DNA of 34,466 nucleotides from an uncultured Flavihumibacter sp. (lineage in GTDB: Bacteria; Bacteroidota; Bacteroidia; Chitinophagales; Chitinophagaceae): NCBI GenBank assembly GCA_902168225.1, contig CABHOW010000086.1, positions 1-34,466 on the forward strand, given 5' to 3'. The translations under genes and the position numbers were made by a program. Numbering within the stretch: the stretch's first letter is position 1; each line of letters begins with the position of its first letter. Under the pieces are notes generated by a model that was not told where the DNA came from, searched no databases, and saw only the letters and a list, made by a program, of their open reading frames with translations. Below, in pieces: positions 8,831 to 17,731 of the stretch.

Positions 8831-8913
8831 CCAAAAATTTTCCCACAAGGCCAAACAAGTTCTCACCCCGTGGTGAGGCGCCAGTAGGGTGTAATCTTTC
8901 AAAAGATTATCAT
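8831..8913 (+). promoter_or_regulatory. rpmI leader with two hairpins, possible L20-type autoregulatory leader
   Basis: The predicted 5' leader of rpmI is about 80 nucleotides long. Hairpin 1 is CTCACC (8862-8867) with GGTGAG (8872-8877) around a CCGT loop. Hairpin 2 is TAATCTT (8892-8898) with AAGATTA (8903-8909) around TCAA and ends four bases before the rpmI ATG, so it could control access to the start. L20 represses this operon through leader RNA in E. coli and B. subtilis; that the same happens here is inference. Confidence 0.45.
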
Positions 8914-9114
8914 ATGCCAAAAGTAAAGACAAACTCCAGCGCTAAGAAGCGTTTTAAAGTGACCGGCAGCGGAGAAATCAGTTTCCAGAAAGCGTTCAAG
9001 CGTCACATCCTTACCAAAAAATCAAAGAAGCGTAAGCGCGCTTTGAGAAAGAAAGGTATTGTTGGATCTACCAACAAGGATTTCGTTTTACGCTTATTAC
9101 GTCTTAAAGGCTAA
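8914..9114 (+). CDS. rpmI: 50S ribosomal protein L35
   Basis: A 66-residue, very basic large-subunit protein. It begins [20 protein letters not shown], the standard L35 N-terminus, and contains [15 protein letters not shown]. The open frame continues upstream to about 8824, but that part overlaps the promoter and leader hairpins and has no L35 homology, so ATG 8914 is the start. It is followed after 57 bases by rplT and is probably co-transcribed with it from the promoter at 8792-8826. Confidence 0.98.
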   Translation: MPKVKTNSSAKKRFKVTGSGEISFQKAFKRHILTKKSKKRKRALRKKGIVGSTNKDFVLRLLRLKG

Positions 9115-9171
9115 TAGCCCTGTTAACCAGATTACAAACCGTTAGCCCAGCTAACTTCAAAACATTACATT

Positions 9172-9516
9172 ATGCCACGTTCAGTAAATGCAGTAGCATC
9201 AAGAGCAAGGAGAAAGAAAATCCTCAAAGAAGCCAAAGGCTTTTATGGTAAACGCAAAAACGTATATACGGTTGCGAAGAATATCGTTGAAAAAGGTCAA
9301 ACCTATAGCTATGTTGGCCGTAAACTAAAGAAGCGCGAATATCGTCAGTTATGGATAGCGCGTATAAACGCCGCAGTAAGAGCAGAAGGTATCACTTACA
9401 GTGAGTTCATCAATAAGCTAAGTGTAAAAGGTATCGACCTTAATCGTAAGGTGTTAGCCGATTTAGCCATGAACGAGCCGGCCAGCTTCAAAGCATTGGT
9501 AGATTCTGTAAAATAA
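9172..9516 (+). CDS. rplT: 50S ribosomal protein L20
   Basis: L20 binds 23S rRNA early in 50S assembly and in several bacteria represses its own operon. The 114 residues match the usual length: [20 protein letters not shown], a long basic N-terminal arm with [17 protein letters not shown], then the globular part with [21 protein letters not shown]. Last gene of the translation block; an intrinsic terminator follows 20 bases after the stop. Confidence 0.98.
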   Translation: MPRSVNAVASRARRKKILKEAKGFYGKRKNVYTVAKNIVEKGQTYSYVGRKLKKREYRQLWIARINAAVRAEGITYSEFINKLSVKGIDLNRKVLADLAMNEPASFKALVDSVK

Positions 9517-9536
9517 AATGAAAATAATTTCTTCAT

Positions 9537-9569
9537 AAAAGCCCTGATCAAACGTTGGGGCTTTTTTTT
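9537..9569 (+). terminator. Intrinsic terminator after rplT
   Basis: AAAAGCCC (9537-9544) pairs with GGGCTTTT (9558-9565) across a 13-base loop and runs into eight consecutive T (9562-9569). It closes the thrS-infC-rpmI-rplT block. Confidence 0.9.
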
Positions 9570-9630
9570 ATTTTCATAACCGTACAAAAAACTATTTTTA
9601 CATTCTAACTCTAAAAGCAAATAAGCAGGG

Positions 9631-11061
9631 ATGAATAATACCTACACCTCACTGGTTAACCAAACCTTTCACTTTCCACAAGACGGATTCGAAGTAAATG
9701 ATGATGGCTACCTTCAGTTTAATGAGGTTGATATCAAAAAATTGATCGATAAACATGGTACCCCACTTAAGCTAACTTACTTGCCTAAAATTGGCATGCA
9801 GATTAATAAGGCAAAAGATATGTTTAAGAATGCTTTTAAAAAGCATAAATATGAGGGTGAATATTTTTATTGTTATTGCACTAAGAGCTCTCATTTTTCT
9901 TTTGTGGTAGAAGAAGCGTTGAGGCATAATATTCATTTAGAAACCTCCTATGCCTACGATATTGAGATCATCAATCGCTTATACCAGCGAAGAAAAATAA
10001 ATAAAGAAACTTTTATTATTTGTAACGGGTATAAACAAAAAAATTACACTTCTCGCATTGCTAAACTTATTAATAGTGGATTCAAAAATGTAGTACCCAT
10101 TTTAGATAATAAAGAAGAGTTAGCCGCATATAGAAGGAGTGTGAAGCAACCTTTTGCTTTGGGAATCAGAGTGGCAGCAGAAGAAGAACCTAATTTCCCT
10201 TTTTATACATCTAGGCTGGGTATTCGTGCGAAAGATATCCTCGAATTTTATGTGGATGAAATTGAGGGGTATGAAGAAAAGTTTCAATTGAAAATGCTTC
10301 ATATCTTTTTAAATAAGGGTATCAAAGACGATATCTATTATTGGTCGGAACTAAACAAGATCATCAATCTGTATTGCCAACTCAAGAAAATTTGTCCGGA
10401 ATTAGATTCTATTAATATTGGCGGCGGTTTCCCCATCAAACATTCACTTGGTTTTGAATATGATTATCAATTCATGATCAATGAAATTGTAGGTAATATT
10501 AAAAAAGCTTGTAAAAAAGCGAAAGTGCCCATGCCGAATATTTATACCGAATTTGGCAGCTATACAGTGGGGGAGAGCATGGCCCATATTTACAGTGTAA
10601 TAGGACAAAAAATTCAGAATGATCGTGAGTGTTGGTATATGATCGATTCCTCCTTTATTACCACGTTGCCGGATACCTGGGGGATCGGAGAAAAATTTTT
10701 GATGCTTCCCGTCAATAAATGGGATAACGAATACCATCGGGTTGTGCTGGGTGGTATAACTTGTGATAGCCATGATTATTACGATTCCGAGGAACATATT
10801 AATGAAGTGTTTCTTCCTAAGATTGCCACTGTAGATCCCAAGGATCAGGAATCCAATAAAGAGCCGCTGTATGTAGGATTCTTTCATACCGGAGCTTACC
10901 AAGATCAGATCAGCGGATATGGGGGCATCAAACACTGTTTAATACCATCTCCCAAGCATGTGATCGTAGAATATGATAAGAATGGTAAATTGATAGATTG
11001 GGTATATGCTAAAGAGCAAACAGCACAAAGCATGTTGAAGATATTAGGCTATCTCAGATAA
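9631..11061 (+). CDS. speA: Arginine decarboxylase-like PLP enzyme, short Bacteroidota form
   Basis: A 476-residue fold-type III PLP decarboxylase that probably turns arginine into agmatine for polyamine synthesis. The likely PLP lysine is in YFYCYCTKSSH (about residue 84). The glycine-rich phosphate-binding motif is SINIGGGFPIKHS, a substrate-side Cys/Asp site is GGITCDSHDYYDS, and the late Tyr motif is TGAYQDQISGYGG. It is clearly shorter than the roughly 630-residue enterobacterial SpeA, because it lacks the large inserted and C-terminal helical parts; this short version is usual in Bacteroidota. Substrate choice between arginine and related amino or diamino acids cannot be proved from sequence. 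The NTF2-like gene begins eight bases later, suggesting one transcript. Confidence 0.75.
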   Translation: MNNTYTSLVNQTFHFPQDGFEVNDDGYLQFNEVDIKKLIDKHGTPLKLTYLPKIGMQINKAKDMFKNAFKKHKYEGEYFYCYCTKSSHFSFVVEEALRHNIHLETSYAYDIEIINRLYQRRKINKETFIICNGYKQKNYTSRIAKLINSGFKNVVPILDNKEELAAYRRSVKQPFALGIRVAAEEEPNFPFYTSRLGIRAKDILEFYVDEIEGYEEKFQLKMLHIFLNKGIKDDIYYWSELNKIINLYCQLKKICPELDSINIGGGFPIKHSLGFEYDYQFMINEIVGNIKKACKKAKVPMPNIYTEFGSYTVGESMAHIYSVIGQKIQNDRECWYMIDSSFITTLPDTWGIGEKFLMLPVNKWDNEYHRVVLGGITCDSHDYYDSEEHINEVFLPKIATVDPKDQESNKEPLYVGFFHTGAYQDQISGYGGIKHCLIPSPKHVIVEYDKNGKLIDWVYAKEQTAQSMLKILGYLR

Positions 11062-11069
11062 GATAAACA

Positions 11070-11522
11070 ATGAAATATTTATTAAGCTTTTCCTTGCTAT
11101 TCGTAATGTCTTTTGCAAAGGCTCAAACAGCAGAAGATGCTGTGAAAGCAACCGTAAACCAATTGTTTACAGCTATGCTCGAAGCAGATGCTGCTAAACT
11201 AACTGATTGTTTTGCAGATAGTGCTGTACTGCAAACTATTGTTAAGAGTAAAGAAGGAGTTGTGAGTGTTAGAAATGAATCAGTAGCGGCCTTTGCAAAA
11301 ACGATTAGTTCCATACCTAAGAATATGGCAGATGAAAGAATTGTATTTGATGTAGTAAAAATAGATGCTGACTTAGCGATTGTATGGACGCCCTATCGAT
11401 TTTACAGAAACGGTACTTTTAGTCACTGTGGGGCGAATTCTTTTCAATTGGTAAAGCTAAATTGCCGATGGAAGATTCAATATTTAATTGATACAAGAAG
11501 AAAAACCGGTTGTGCAGAATAA
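11070..11522 (+). CDS. Exported NTF2-like/lumazine-binding-type protein
   Basis: A 150-residue protein with signal peptide MKYLLSFSLLFVMSFAKAQ, then an NTF2-like alpha+beta domain: AVKATVNQLFTAMLEADAAKL, DCFADSAVLQTIV, VVKIDADLAIVWTPYRFYRNG and GANSFQLVKLNCRWKIQYLI. The order of helix, DCFADSAVL strand and C-terminal WKI-x-x-LIDTRR strand fits SnoaL/DUF4440-like proteins. Such domains are either small enzymes or ligand binders and the function cannot be read from sequence. It probably shares a transcript with the decarboxylase, and its stop abuts the convergent membrane-protein gene. Confidence 0.75.
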   Translation: MKYLLSFSLLFVMSFAKAQTAEDAVKATVNQLFTAMLEADAAKLTDCFADSAVLQTIVKSKEGVVSVRNESVAAFAKTISSIPKNMADERIVFDVVKIDADLAIVWTPYRFYRNGTFSHCGANSFQLVKLNCRWKIQYLIDTRRKTGCAE

Positions 11523-12158
11523 TTATTCTTCTTCTCCCAATTCCGAAATACAGGCTTTTAACTGAATAATATATTTACCGTATAATTTACGCAAGTGCCA
11601 TTTTGTAAAATAATATAGCCCCACTGCCAATCCAATAATATATACTAACGCTCCGGTTACTATTATCCAAGCCTTAGGATGATATGCTGAGATAAAAGAA
11701 TCGATTTCCTTTATTGGCTGTTTTTCAGTATAGCCTAAGATGGAGGAGAAAATACAACACACGGGTATCAATACCATGATGAACTGAAAATATCTTTTAA
11801 CGAATTCTTCTAATAATATAACGATAGATTGTAAGTGTGCACGAACCGGAGTGTCGTTATTAACTTGATTTGTTTTTTTCATCAAGTAAATGAATACATA
11901 GGTAAAGGGTATGAATACTACAGTAAATGAAATAAAATAGATTCGTAAAGAATTGTATTTGGTAGTAAATCCGATAGTCGCAAAAATTAGTAGCATTACA
12001 ATACAGCTGATTATTTCGAATCGTAAACTTCTTCTGATTTTGCTGATAACAGAATTAGCTTTCTGCTGAAGTAAAATGGCAAAATCTTCTTCGCTACGAA
12101 GCAAATGATCTGTTTCGAATTTTTTATTTAATGATTTTTTTAGCTCATCTAGTTCCAT
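11523..12158 (-). CDS. Four-TM membrane protein downstream of an ECF sigma factor
   Basis: A 211-residue protein that I do not recognise as a named family. A charged cytoplasmic N-terminus of about 45 residues (MELDELKKSLNKKFETDHL) precedes four hydrophobic segments near residues 47-66, 71-92, 124-143 and 163-185, and the tail is charged and acidic. It lies nine bases after the sigma-factor gene on the same strand. That position, with a soluble N-terminus before the membrane, suggests an anti-sigma or signalling role, but no zinc-binding anti-sigma motif is visible, so this is a position-based guess. Confidence 0.6.
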   Translation of the reverse strand: MELDELKKSLNKKFETDHLLRSEEDFAILLQQKANSVISKIRRSLRFEIISCIVMLLIFATIGFTTKYNSLRIYFISFTVVFIPFTYVFIYLMKKTNQVNNDTPVRAHLQSIVILLEEFVKRYFQFIMVLIPVCCIFSSILGYTEKQPIKEIDSFISAYHPKAWIIVTGALVYIIGLAVGLYYFTKWHLRKLYGKYIIQLKACISELGEEE

Positions 12159-12167
12159 AACAAATCT

Positions 12168-12665
12168 TTAGTAGTTCACTAAATGTTTTTGACTGTTCTC
12201 TTTCAACTTAACTTTTATCCTATTCATTTTTACTGCCACGTTATTCGGCGTGATACCAACCATTTCACCAATTTCGATATAGCTATAATCTTCCAGGTAT
12301 AGCATTACAATGGCCTTATCTACCTTTGATAAATCTCCGATAGCTTTGTACATTGCTTTGGTTTGCTCCTCGATCGGGTCATTTTCTGTATTGGTAGTGT
12401 CTGGTATGGTATCGGTACTAACAAAAATTGATTGTTTTTTTTCTTTCCTATAAAAAGTGATAGCAGTGTTTAATGCTACTCTATATAACCAGGTCGAAAA
12501 TTTTGAATCGCCCCTAAAATTTGCATAGGCTTTCCAAGCTTGTAAGGTAATTTCCTGAAAAAGATCATCCCTATCGGCATGCGACTGCATATACAGATTA
12601 CATACTTTGTAGATAATCCGTTGGTGTTGATTTATTAAATGAATAAACTCTTTTTCGTTTACCAT
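12168..12665 (-). CDS. ECF-type RNA polymerase sigma factor
   Basis: A 165-residue sigma-70 family factor. Region 2 is present (IIYKVCNLYMQSHADRDDLFQEITLQAWKAY, given in part: HADRDDLFQEITLQAW; then FSTWLYRVALNTAITFYRK) and region 4 has a helix-turn-helix in LEDYSYIEIGEMVGITPNNV followed by a basic helix. The frame extends five codons upstream to a TTG, but ATG 12665 is preferred since it begins MVNEKEFIHLINQHQ and falls four bases after the TraB gene stop. Gene order TraB-like, sigma factor, membrane protein suggests one operon; its target promoters are unknown. Confidence 0.88.
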   Translation of the reverse strand: MVNEKEFIHLINQHQRIIYKVCNLYMQSHADRDDLFQEITLQAWKAYANFRGDSKFSTWLYRVALNTAITFYRKEKKQSIFVSTDTIPDTTNTENDPIEEQTKAMYKAIGDLSKVDKAIVMLYLEDYSYIEIGEMVGITPNNVAVKMNRIKVKLKENSQKHLVNY

Positions 12666-12669
12666 AGCA

Positions 12670-13518
12670 TCAATACGCAATTGGCTTTACAATATATCCT
12701 TCCTTTCGTAATAAGGTTATAACACCTGTTTCACCGCCTAAATGTCCGGCACCTACTACAAAAAAACTAGGTATTTTTTTTATAGCTTCTGTGATTATAG
12801 GTATCCAGTTTTTATTTCTTTTTATAATTAATGCTGTTTCAAACTTATCTGATCTGCTATTATCTTTTATAAAGCTATACAAACTATCCGGGTTCTTTTT
12901 TTTATAAATACTAATGAGTGATTTCATCATCAGCTTTACGCTATCAAACTGAATAATTGCTTGTTTAAGGGCTGATACTTGCGAATCTAATGGCTCTGTG
13001 TCAATGGCATTTATTTGATCTCGAATCGTTTCTAAACCTTTGATAGATGAGTTGGAAGCCTTCGCATATTCCATCAATTTTGTTTCCGGCTGAACTTGGT
13101 CGGCGCAGGTAATTGATTTAAGCGTAAGGATACTCGATGCCATAAATGGCTTAAAGGGGGTAATAGTTTTGAGCGACATACCCGTTATTTGCGTAAATAA
13201 ACTATCTACTCTTGGAAATTCTTTTTCTCCTATCAATTTCTCGAGGTTCGTATTTGGTAAAAGCATTAAAGTCATCATTTCCTGTTGTAAATTCGGAGCC
13301 CATAAATCTACCTCTGCATAAAACTGTTTCGTTCTATTAATTTTCTCTTTGATGATATCATGAAATTGAAAATCATTGGCGCACATAAGGTGAAAGCTGC
13401 CAAATAAATAGGAGGGCGCTTGTAACCCATTGCCAGATATCTCCCACAATAGGGAAGATGTTGGCTGGGCTTTAATACTGAGATTCAAACACAATAAAAA
13501 GCAAAATATAACCCGCAT
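12670..13518 (-). CDS. TraB/GumN family protein
   Basis: A 282-residue exported protein: signal peptide MRVIFCFLLCLNLSIKAQ, then the TraB/GumN fold. Family motifs are LWEISGNGLQAPSYLFGSFH near residues 24-43, FYAEVDLW around 90, and the C-terminal FFVVGAGHLGGETGVITLL. The GSFH and GAGHLGG histidines with the conserved Glu suggest a metal-dependent hydrolase, consistent with the Tiki-like protease relationship of this family, but activity is not shown for most bacterial members. It precedes the sigma-factor gene by four bases. Confidence 0.85.
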   Translation of the reverse strand: MRVIFCFLLCLNLSIKAQPTSSLLWEISGNGLQAPSYLFGSFHLMCANDFQFHDIIKEKINRTKQFYAEVDLWAPNLQQEMMTLMLLPNTNLEKLIGEKEFPRVDSLFTQITGMSLKTITPFKPFMASSILTLKSITCADQVQPETKLMEYAKASNSSIKGLETIRDQINAIDTEPLDSQVSALKQAIIQFDSVKLMMKSLISIYKKKNPDSLYSFIKDNSRSDKFETALIIKRNKNWIPIITEAIKKIPSFFVVGAGHLGGETGVITLLRKEGYIVKPIAY

Positions 13519-13565
13519 AGCTTATTTTTAGTGTTAGTAGTAAAATTATCTGAAATATTACGCAT

Positions 13566-13913
13566 ATGGAAACAAAAAAATATACAACGGTAGCGTCGTA
13601 TCTGGCCGATTTTGATGGTTTAGCTAAACAGCGTTTACAAGAATTAAGAGCCATCATCATCGAAACGATCCCCGATGCGGCGGAGGTAATTAGTTATAAT
13701 ATGCCTGCGTTCAAACAAGATAAACTGATATGCTATTATGCAGGCTATAAAAGCCATATTGGTTTTTATCCAACACCCCAACCAATAGCTGCTTTTGCAG
13801 AAAAACTTGTAAAATATAAAACCTCTAAAGGTGCTATCCAGTTCCCTTTGGATCAGCCTATTCCTAAAACACTCGTTAAGCAGTTAATAAAATATCGATT
13901 ATCTATTTTATAA
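13566..13913 (+). CDS. DUF1801 (YdhG-like) small protein
   Basis: A 115-residue cytoplasmic protein of the DUF1801/YdhG family: YLADFDGLAKQRLQELRAII, then DAAEVISYNMPAFKQDKLIC, AGYKSHIGFYPTP, and the C-terminal KGAIQFPLDQPIPKTLVKQL. Members are structurally related to frataxin and have been proposed as iron chaperones; that role is not certain. Its stop is 18 bases before the sensor-kinase gene, so they may be co-transcribed, though nothing links them functionally. Confidence 0.82.
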   Translation: METKKYTTVASYLADFDGLAKQRLQELRAIIIETIPDAAEVISYNMPAFKQDKLICYYAGYKSHIGFYPTPQPIAAFAEKLVKYKTSKGAIQFPLDQPIPKTLVKQLIKYRLSIL

Positions 13914-13931
13914 AGAACCAATGATCAAGAT

Positions 13932-15002
13932 ATGAGATTATATAATCGAATTGGCTTTTGGGGGCAGGTTATTATTTCAATAGGGATCGTTTTCGCTTTT
14001 TTGGGGCTATCTTATTATTCACAGGGCTTTTTAAGCTATAGGGCTGTTGCATTAGTACTGTTATTCGGTGTTTCTGCCATTGCCATGTTATTTGATATCA
14101 TGCCGGTATGTATATCTGCTGTCATCAGCGCTTTTGCTTGGAATTTCTTTTTTATTCCTCCCACTTTTACTTTTCATATTGCAAAAGGAGAAGATATTCT
14201 TTTGTTTAGTTTATATTTTGTGATTGCCTTACTAAACGGAATACTCAATTATAAGATACGTTTTGCGCAAAGAATATTACAGGAGAAAGAAGAAAAGGAG
14301 AAAGCTATTCAATTGTACAATACTTTATTTAGCTCTTTATCACATGAATTGAAAACACCTATTGCTACTATTATGGGATCTGTAGATATGCTGCAAAATA
14401 ATTTAGCAAAACTATCTATTCAACAACAAAACGAGTTACTTCAACAAATGGCGTTTGCCTCAGAAAAATTGAATAATCAGGTTGAAAATTTACTTCATAT
14501 GAGCCGATTGGAGTCGGGAACCTTACAACCAAGTTTTGATTGGTTTGATATTAATGAGCTGGTTGAAGATTGTATTCGGAACCAGCAAAATAATGCTTCT
14601 CGCATTATGTTTTCACCTAATGAAGAAATGCCTTTAATAAAGTTAGATTATGGTTTATTGAAAACAGCTCTCGATAATTTACTTATAAATGCACTAAATT
14701 ATTCTCCCGACAATTCGATCATTCAAGTAAAGGTTGTGATGAATGATGAACTTACTTTATTATCAGTAGCGGATAATGGTATTGGAATTCCGGATACCCA
14801 AAGAAAATCGGTATTAGAAAAATTTTATAGAATACAACCTTCCATGATCCATGGTAATGGATTGGGGTTAGCCATAGTGGATGCCATAGTGAAAGCGCAT
14901 TTCGGAACTATTGACATCAGCGATAATATACCTATCGGTACTATTGTAACCATGCAATTACCTTTGGAAACTTCTTACATTCGCAATATTAATTATGAGT
15001 AA
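13932..15002 (+). CDS. KdpD-like sensor histidine kinase lacking the N-terminal KdpD/USP domains
   Basis: A 356-residue membrane histidine kinase. Residues about 10-115 carry the DUF4118 KdpD-type transmembrane domain with the hallmark WNFFFIPPTFTFHIAKGED. A short linker leads to the dimerisation domain with the phosphoacceptor His in SSLSHELKTPIATI, and the ATPase domain has N box DNLLINALNYSP, G1 VADNGIGIPD and G2 HGNGLGLAI. Full KdpD is roughly 900 residues with an N-terminal cytoplasmic KdpD domain and a USP domain; both are absent, so this is either a split or a reduced form, and no gene for the missing half lies in the window. It overlaps the response-regulator gene by eight bases and lies upstream of a Kup transporter, which supports a role in potassium or osmotic sensing. 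Confidence 0.87.
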   Translation: MRLYNRIGFWGQVIISIGIVFAFLGLSYYSQGFLSYRAVALVLLFGVSAIAMLFDIMPVCISAVISAFAWNFFFIPPTFTFHIAKGEDILLFSLYFVIALLNGILNYKIRFAQRILQEKEEKEKAIQLYNTLFSSLSHELKTPIATIMGSVDMLQNNLAKLSIQQQNELLQQMAFASEKLNNQVENLLHMSRLESGTLQPSFDWFDINELVEDCIRNQQNNASRIMFSPNEEMPLIKLDYGLLKTALDNLLINALNYSPDNSIIQVKVVMNDELTLLSVADNGIGIPDTQRKSVLEKFYRIQPSMIHGNGLGLAIVDAIVKAHFGTIDISDNIPIGTIVTMQLPLETSYIRNINYE

Positions 15003-15672
15003 ACCTACCATCTTAGTAGTTGACGACGAGCCACAAATAAGGAAGTTATTGCAGATTGCCATTGAAAGTAACGACTTCCTTTATAAAGAAGCTACAACTG
15101 CAAAAGAAGGTCTTATTATCGCTGCGAATCATCCGCCCGATTTAATTTTACTCGATATACAACTCCCGGATAAAGAGGGTATTTCATTGTTAAAAGAACT
15201 GAGAGTATGGTATCATCATCCCATCATCATGTTATCTGTGTTGAACGATGAGGGTCCCATTGTGAAAGCATTGGACTTAGGTGCTACAGATTATATTACC
15301 AAACCCTTTAGAACGGCGGAGTTAATGGCCAGAATGAGGTCTGCTTTGAGAAATACTTCCGATTCAACATCTACAGCTGAATGGATATTTGATGATTTAG
15401 TGGTAAATATAACTACACGCACTTGTAAGAAAAACGGAGTGCTTGTAAAACTTACGGCCACAGAATTTAATGTATTGGCCATCATGGTAAAAAATCATGG
15501 ATGTGTGCTTACGCATCAATTTATTTTGAAGGAAATATGGGGGGTAGGTTTTCAACAGGAAACGCAGTACCTCAGAGTATTCATAGGCACACTACGCAAA
15601 AAACTGGAAGATAATCCAAATAAACCTAGCCATATTATTACAGAAAGTGGAATCGGGTATCGGTTTTTATAA
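14995..15672 (+). CDS. KdpE-like response regulator (OmpR family)
   Basis: A 225-residue two-domain regulator. The receiver has the acidic pair VVDDEPQI, the phosphoacceptor Asp in DLILLDIQLPDKEG and the Lys of YITKPF. The C-terminal winged helix has LTATEFNVLAIMVKN, WGVGFQQETQYLRVFIGTL and ITESGIGYRFL, as in KdpE. Its ATG overlaps the end of the kinase gene (ATGAGTAA), showing translational coupling. The closest nearby target is kup, 89 bases downstream. Confidence 0.92.
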   Translation: MSKPTILVVDDEPQIRKLLQIAIESNDFLYKEATTAKEGLIIAANHPPDLILLDIQLPDKEGISLLKELRVWYHHPIIMLSVLNDEGPIVKALDLGATDYITKPFRTAELMARMRSALRNTSDSTSTAEWIFDDLVVNITTRTCKKNGVLVKLTATEFNVLAIMVKNHGCVLTHQFILKEIWGVGFQQETQYLRVFIGTLRKKLEDNPNKPSHIITESGIGYRFL

Positions 15673-15761
15673 TCTTTATATTTTCTTTATATAAGCTTCA
15701 ATTTCTTTATTATTTACCTATTCATTTAAATAGAGTTTTGCATAGTAATGAATGATAAAAT

Positions 15762-17726
15762 ATGCAAAACAAACTGCCCACTACCGTAAGTAAAGTTACA
15801 ATTGCTAGTTTATTGGTTGCTTTAGGTATTATTTACGGAGATATTGGTACTAGTCCGCTTTATGCTTTACGCGCTGTTATTGGAGAGAGGCCCATTGAAC
15901 TGAATTTAGTGTATGGTGGGGTATCTTGTATATTCTGGACATTGGTTTGCCAAACAACGATCAAATATATCTGGCTTACCCTTCAGGCAGATAATGATGG
16001 TGAAGGTGGCGTTTTTTCTTTATATGCCTTAGTAAGAAGATACGGTAAGAAGTTAGTGATCCCAACTATTTTAGGGGCAACTACATTATTAGCTGACGGT
16101 ATCATTACCCCACCTATATCTGTTGCTTCAGCTATTGAAGGTTTAGGAATAGTTCCTGGTTTTGAGAATATAATCGTACCGGGTAATACGATCACGATCG
16201 GTATTGTGGCGGCTATTATTACGCTTTTATTTTTCTTCCAACGATTTGGTACACAAGCAATCGGAAAGCTTTTCGGGCCTATTATGACGGTTTGGTTTTC
16301 TATGATCGGAATCGTAGGTGTGCACCAAATATTAATTCATCCGGATGTATTGGCGGCGTTAAGTCCACACCATGCCATTAACCTACTTACCAAATATCCG
16401 CATGGTTTTTGGTTATTAGGCGCTGTTTTTTTATGTACAACAGGAGCGGAAGCATTATATTCTGATTTAGGGCATTGCGGTATTAAGAATATCAGAATTA
16501 CTTGGGTGTTTGTAAAAATATGTTTAGTTACTTGTTATTTAGGTCAGGCAGCCTGGCTGATGCATCAATCACTACCTGTTCTCCAGGGAAGAAATCCTTT
16601 TTTTGAAATGATGCCGGGATGGTTTTTGTTGCCAAGTATTATTATTGCTACAGCCGCAACTATAATAGCATCACAAGCACTTATCAGTGGAAGTTTCACC
16701 CTCATAAGTGAAGCCATGAACCTGAATTTTTGGCCCCGTATTGCTGTGAGACAACCAACAGAAATGAAGGGACAAATTTATATACCCAGTATCAATACTA
16801 TTCTGTGGGCCGGCTGTATACTCATGATCCTGTATTTTAAAGAATCGTCTCATATGGAAGCAGCGTATGGCTTTTCCATAACGATTACCATGATGATGAC
16901 AACCTATTTATTGAGTTTCTTTCTGCTATATAAAAAGAAATGGAATAAATTGGCAGTATTTGCATTACTGTTATTCTTCGCAACCATAGAAACCTCTTTC
17001 TTTATCGCCAATGTTGCAAAAATCAAAGAACGCTGGATGTTTTTATTCTTTGAATTATTTATTTTCTTGACCATGTATATATGGTATACAGCGAGGAAAA
17101 TCAATAATAAATTGATTCGTTTTGTGGATTTAGGGAAATATACACATACTATAATGGAGCTTAGCGAGGATCAAGAGATCCCTGCTTTTTGTACCCATCT
17201 TATTTATCTGACTAAAGCTAATAGCAGACATCAAATTGAAGAAAAAATTATCAAATCTATTTTAGCGAAAAAACCTAAAAGAGCACAAGTATATTGGTTT
17301 CTGCATATTAATAGAACGGAACAGCCCTATACGCTTAACTATGATATTGCAGAATTGGTAGACGATAAAATTATCAAAGTAACCATTCATGTAGGTTTTC
17401 GCATACAACCCAGAACAGAGTTGTATTTCAAACAAATTGTAAAGGAATTAGTAGCTAAACAGGAATTAAATTTACATACCCGGGCTGATGGCTCAACAAA
17501 ATATAATAGAGAGCCGGATTTTAAATTTGTTGTTATTGAGAAATATCTTTCTGTAGAAAATGAGTTAGTACTTAAAGATGGCCTTTTGCTCAATAGTTAT
17601 TTCTTTTTAAAACATTTAGGTTTGAGTGATGAAAAGGCATTCGGGTTAGATAAATCGGATGTTGTTGTTGAACAAGTCCCCCTTATATATCAACCCGCTC
17701 AAAATATTCCTTTAACCAGAAATTGA
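15762..17726 (+). CDS. kup: Kup/HAK-type potassium transporter
   Basis: A 654-residue inner-membrane potassium uptake protein, normal length for the family, with about twelve membrane segments in the first 440 residues and a cytoplasmic C-terminal domain. Signatures are LGIIYGDIGTSPLYALRAVI in TM1, DNDGEGGVFSLYALVRRYG, TLLADGIITPPISVASAIEG and TTGAEALYSDLGHCG. It follows a KdpDE-like pair, and the porin remnant begins six bases after its stop, so the block appears to be a potassium regulon in which Kup takes the place usually filled by KdpFABC. No kdpA, kdpB or kdpC is present. Confidence 0.95.
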   Translation: MQNKLPTTVSKVTIASLLVALGIIYGDIGTSPLYALRAVIGERPIELNLVYGGVSCIFWTLVCQTTIKYIWLTLQADNDGEGGVFSLYALVRRYGKKLVIPTILGATTLLADGIITPPISVASAIEGLGIVPGFENIIVPGNTITIGIVAAIITLLFFFQRFGTQAIGKLFGPIMTVWFSMIGIVGVHQILIHPDVLAALSPHHAINLLTKYPHGFWLLGAVFLCTTGAEALYSDLGHCGIKNIRITWVFVKICLVTCYLGQAAWLMHQSLPVLQGRNPFFEMMPGWFLLPSIIIATAATIIASQALISGSFTLISEAMNLNFWPRIAVRQPTEMKGQIYIPSINTILWAGCILMILYFKESSHMEAAYGFSITITMMMTTYLLSFFLLYKKKWNKLAVFALLLFFATIETSFFIANVAKIKERWMFLFFELFIFLTMYIWYTARKINNKLIRFVDLGKYTHTIMELSEDQEIPAFCTHLIYLTKANSRHQIEEKIIKSILAKKPKRAQVYWFLHINRTEQPYTLNYDIAELVDDKIIKVTIHVGFRIQPRTELYFKQIVKELVAKQELNLHTRADGSTKYNREPDFKFVVIEKYLSVENELVLKDGLLLNSYFFLKHLGLSDEKAFGLDKSDVVVEQVPLIYQPAQNIPLTRN

Positions 17727-17731
17727 GTGTA

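Noticed and set aside
8490..8858. Minus-strand open frame with a Pro-Tyr-rich repeated peptide
   Set aside because: It is a by-product of the TATAGGG array, which has no stop codons in this frame, and it overlaps infC antisense.
8824..8913. Upstream extension of the rpmI frame
   Set aside because: It overlaps the promoter and leader hairpins and lacks L35 homology; MPKVKTNSS at 8914 is the normal start.
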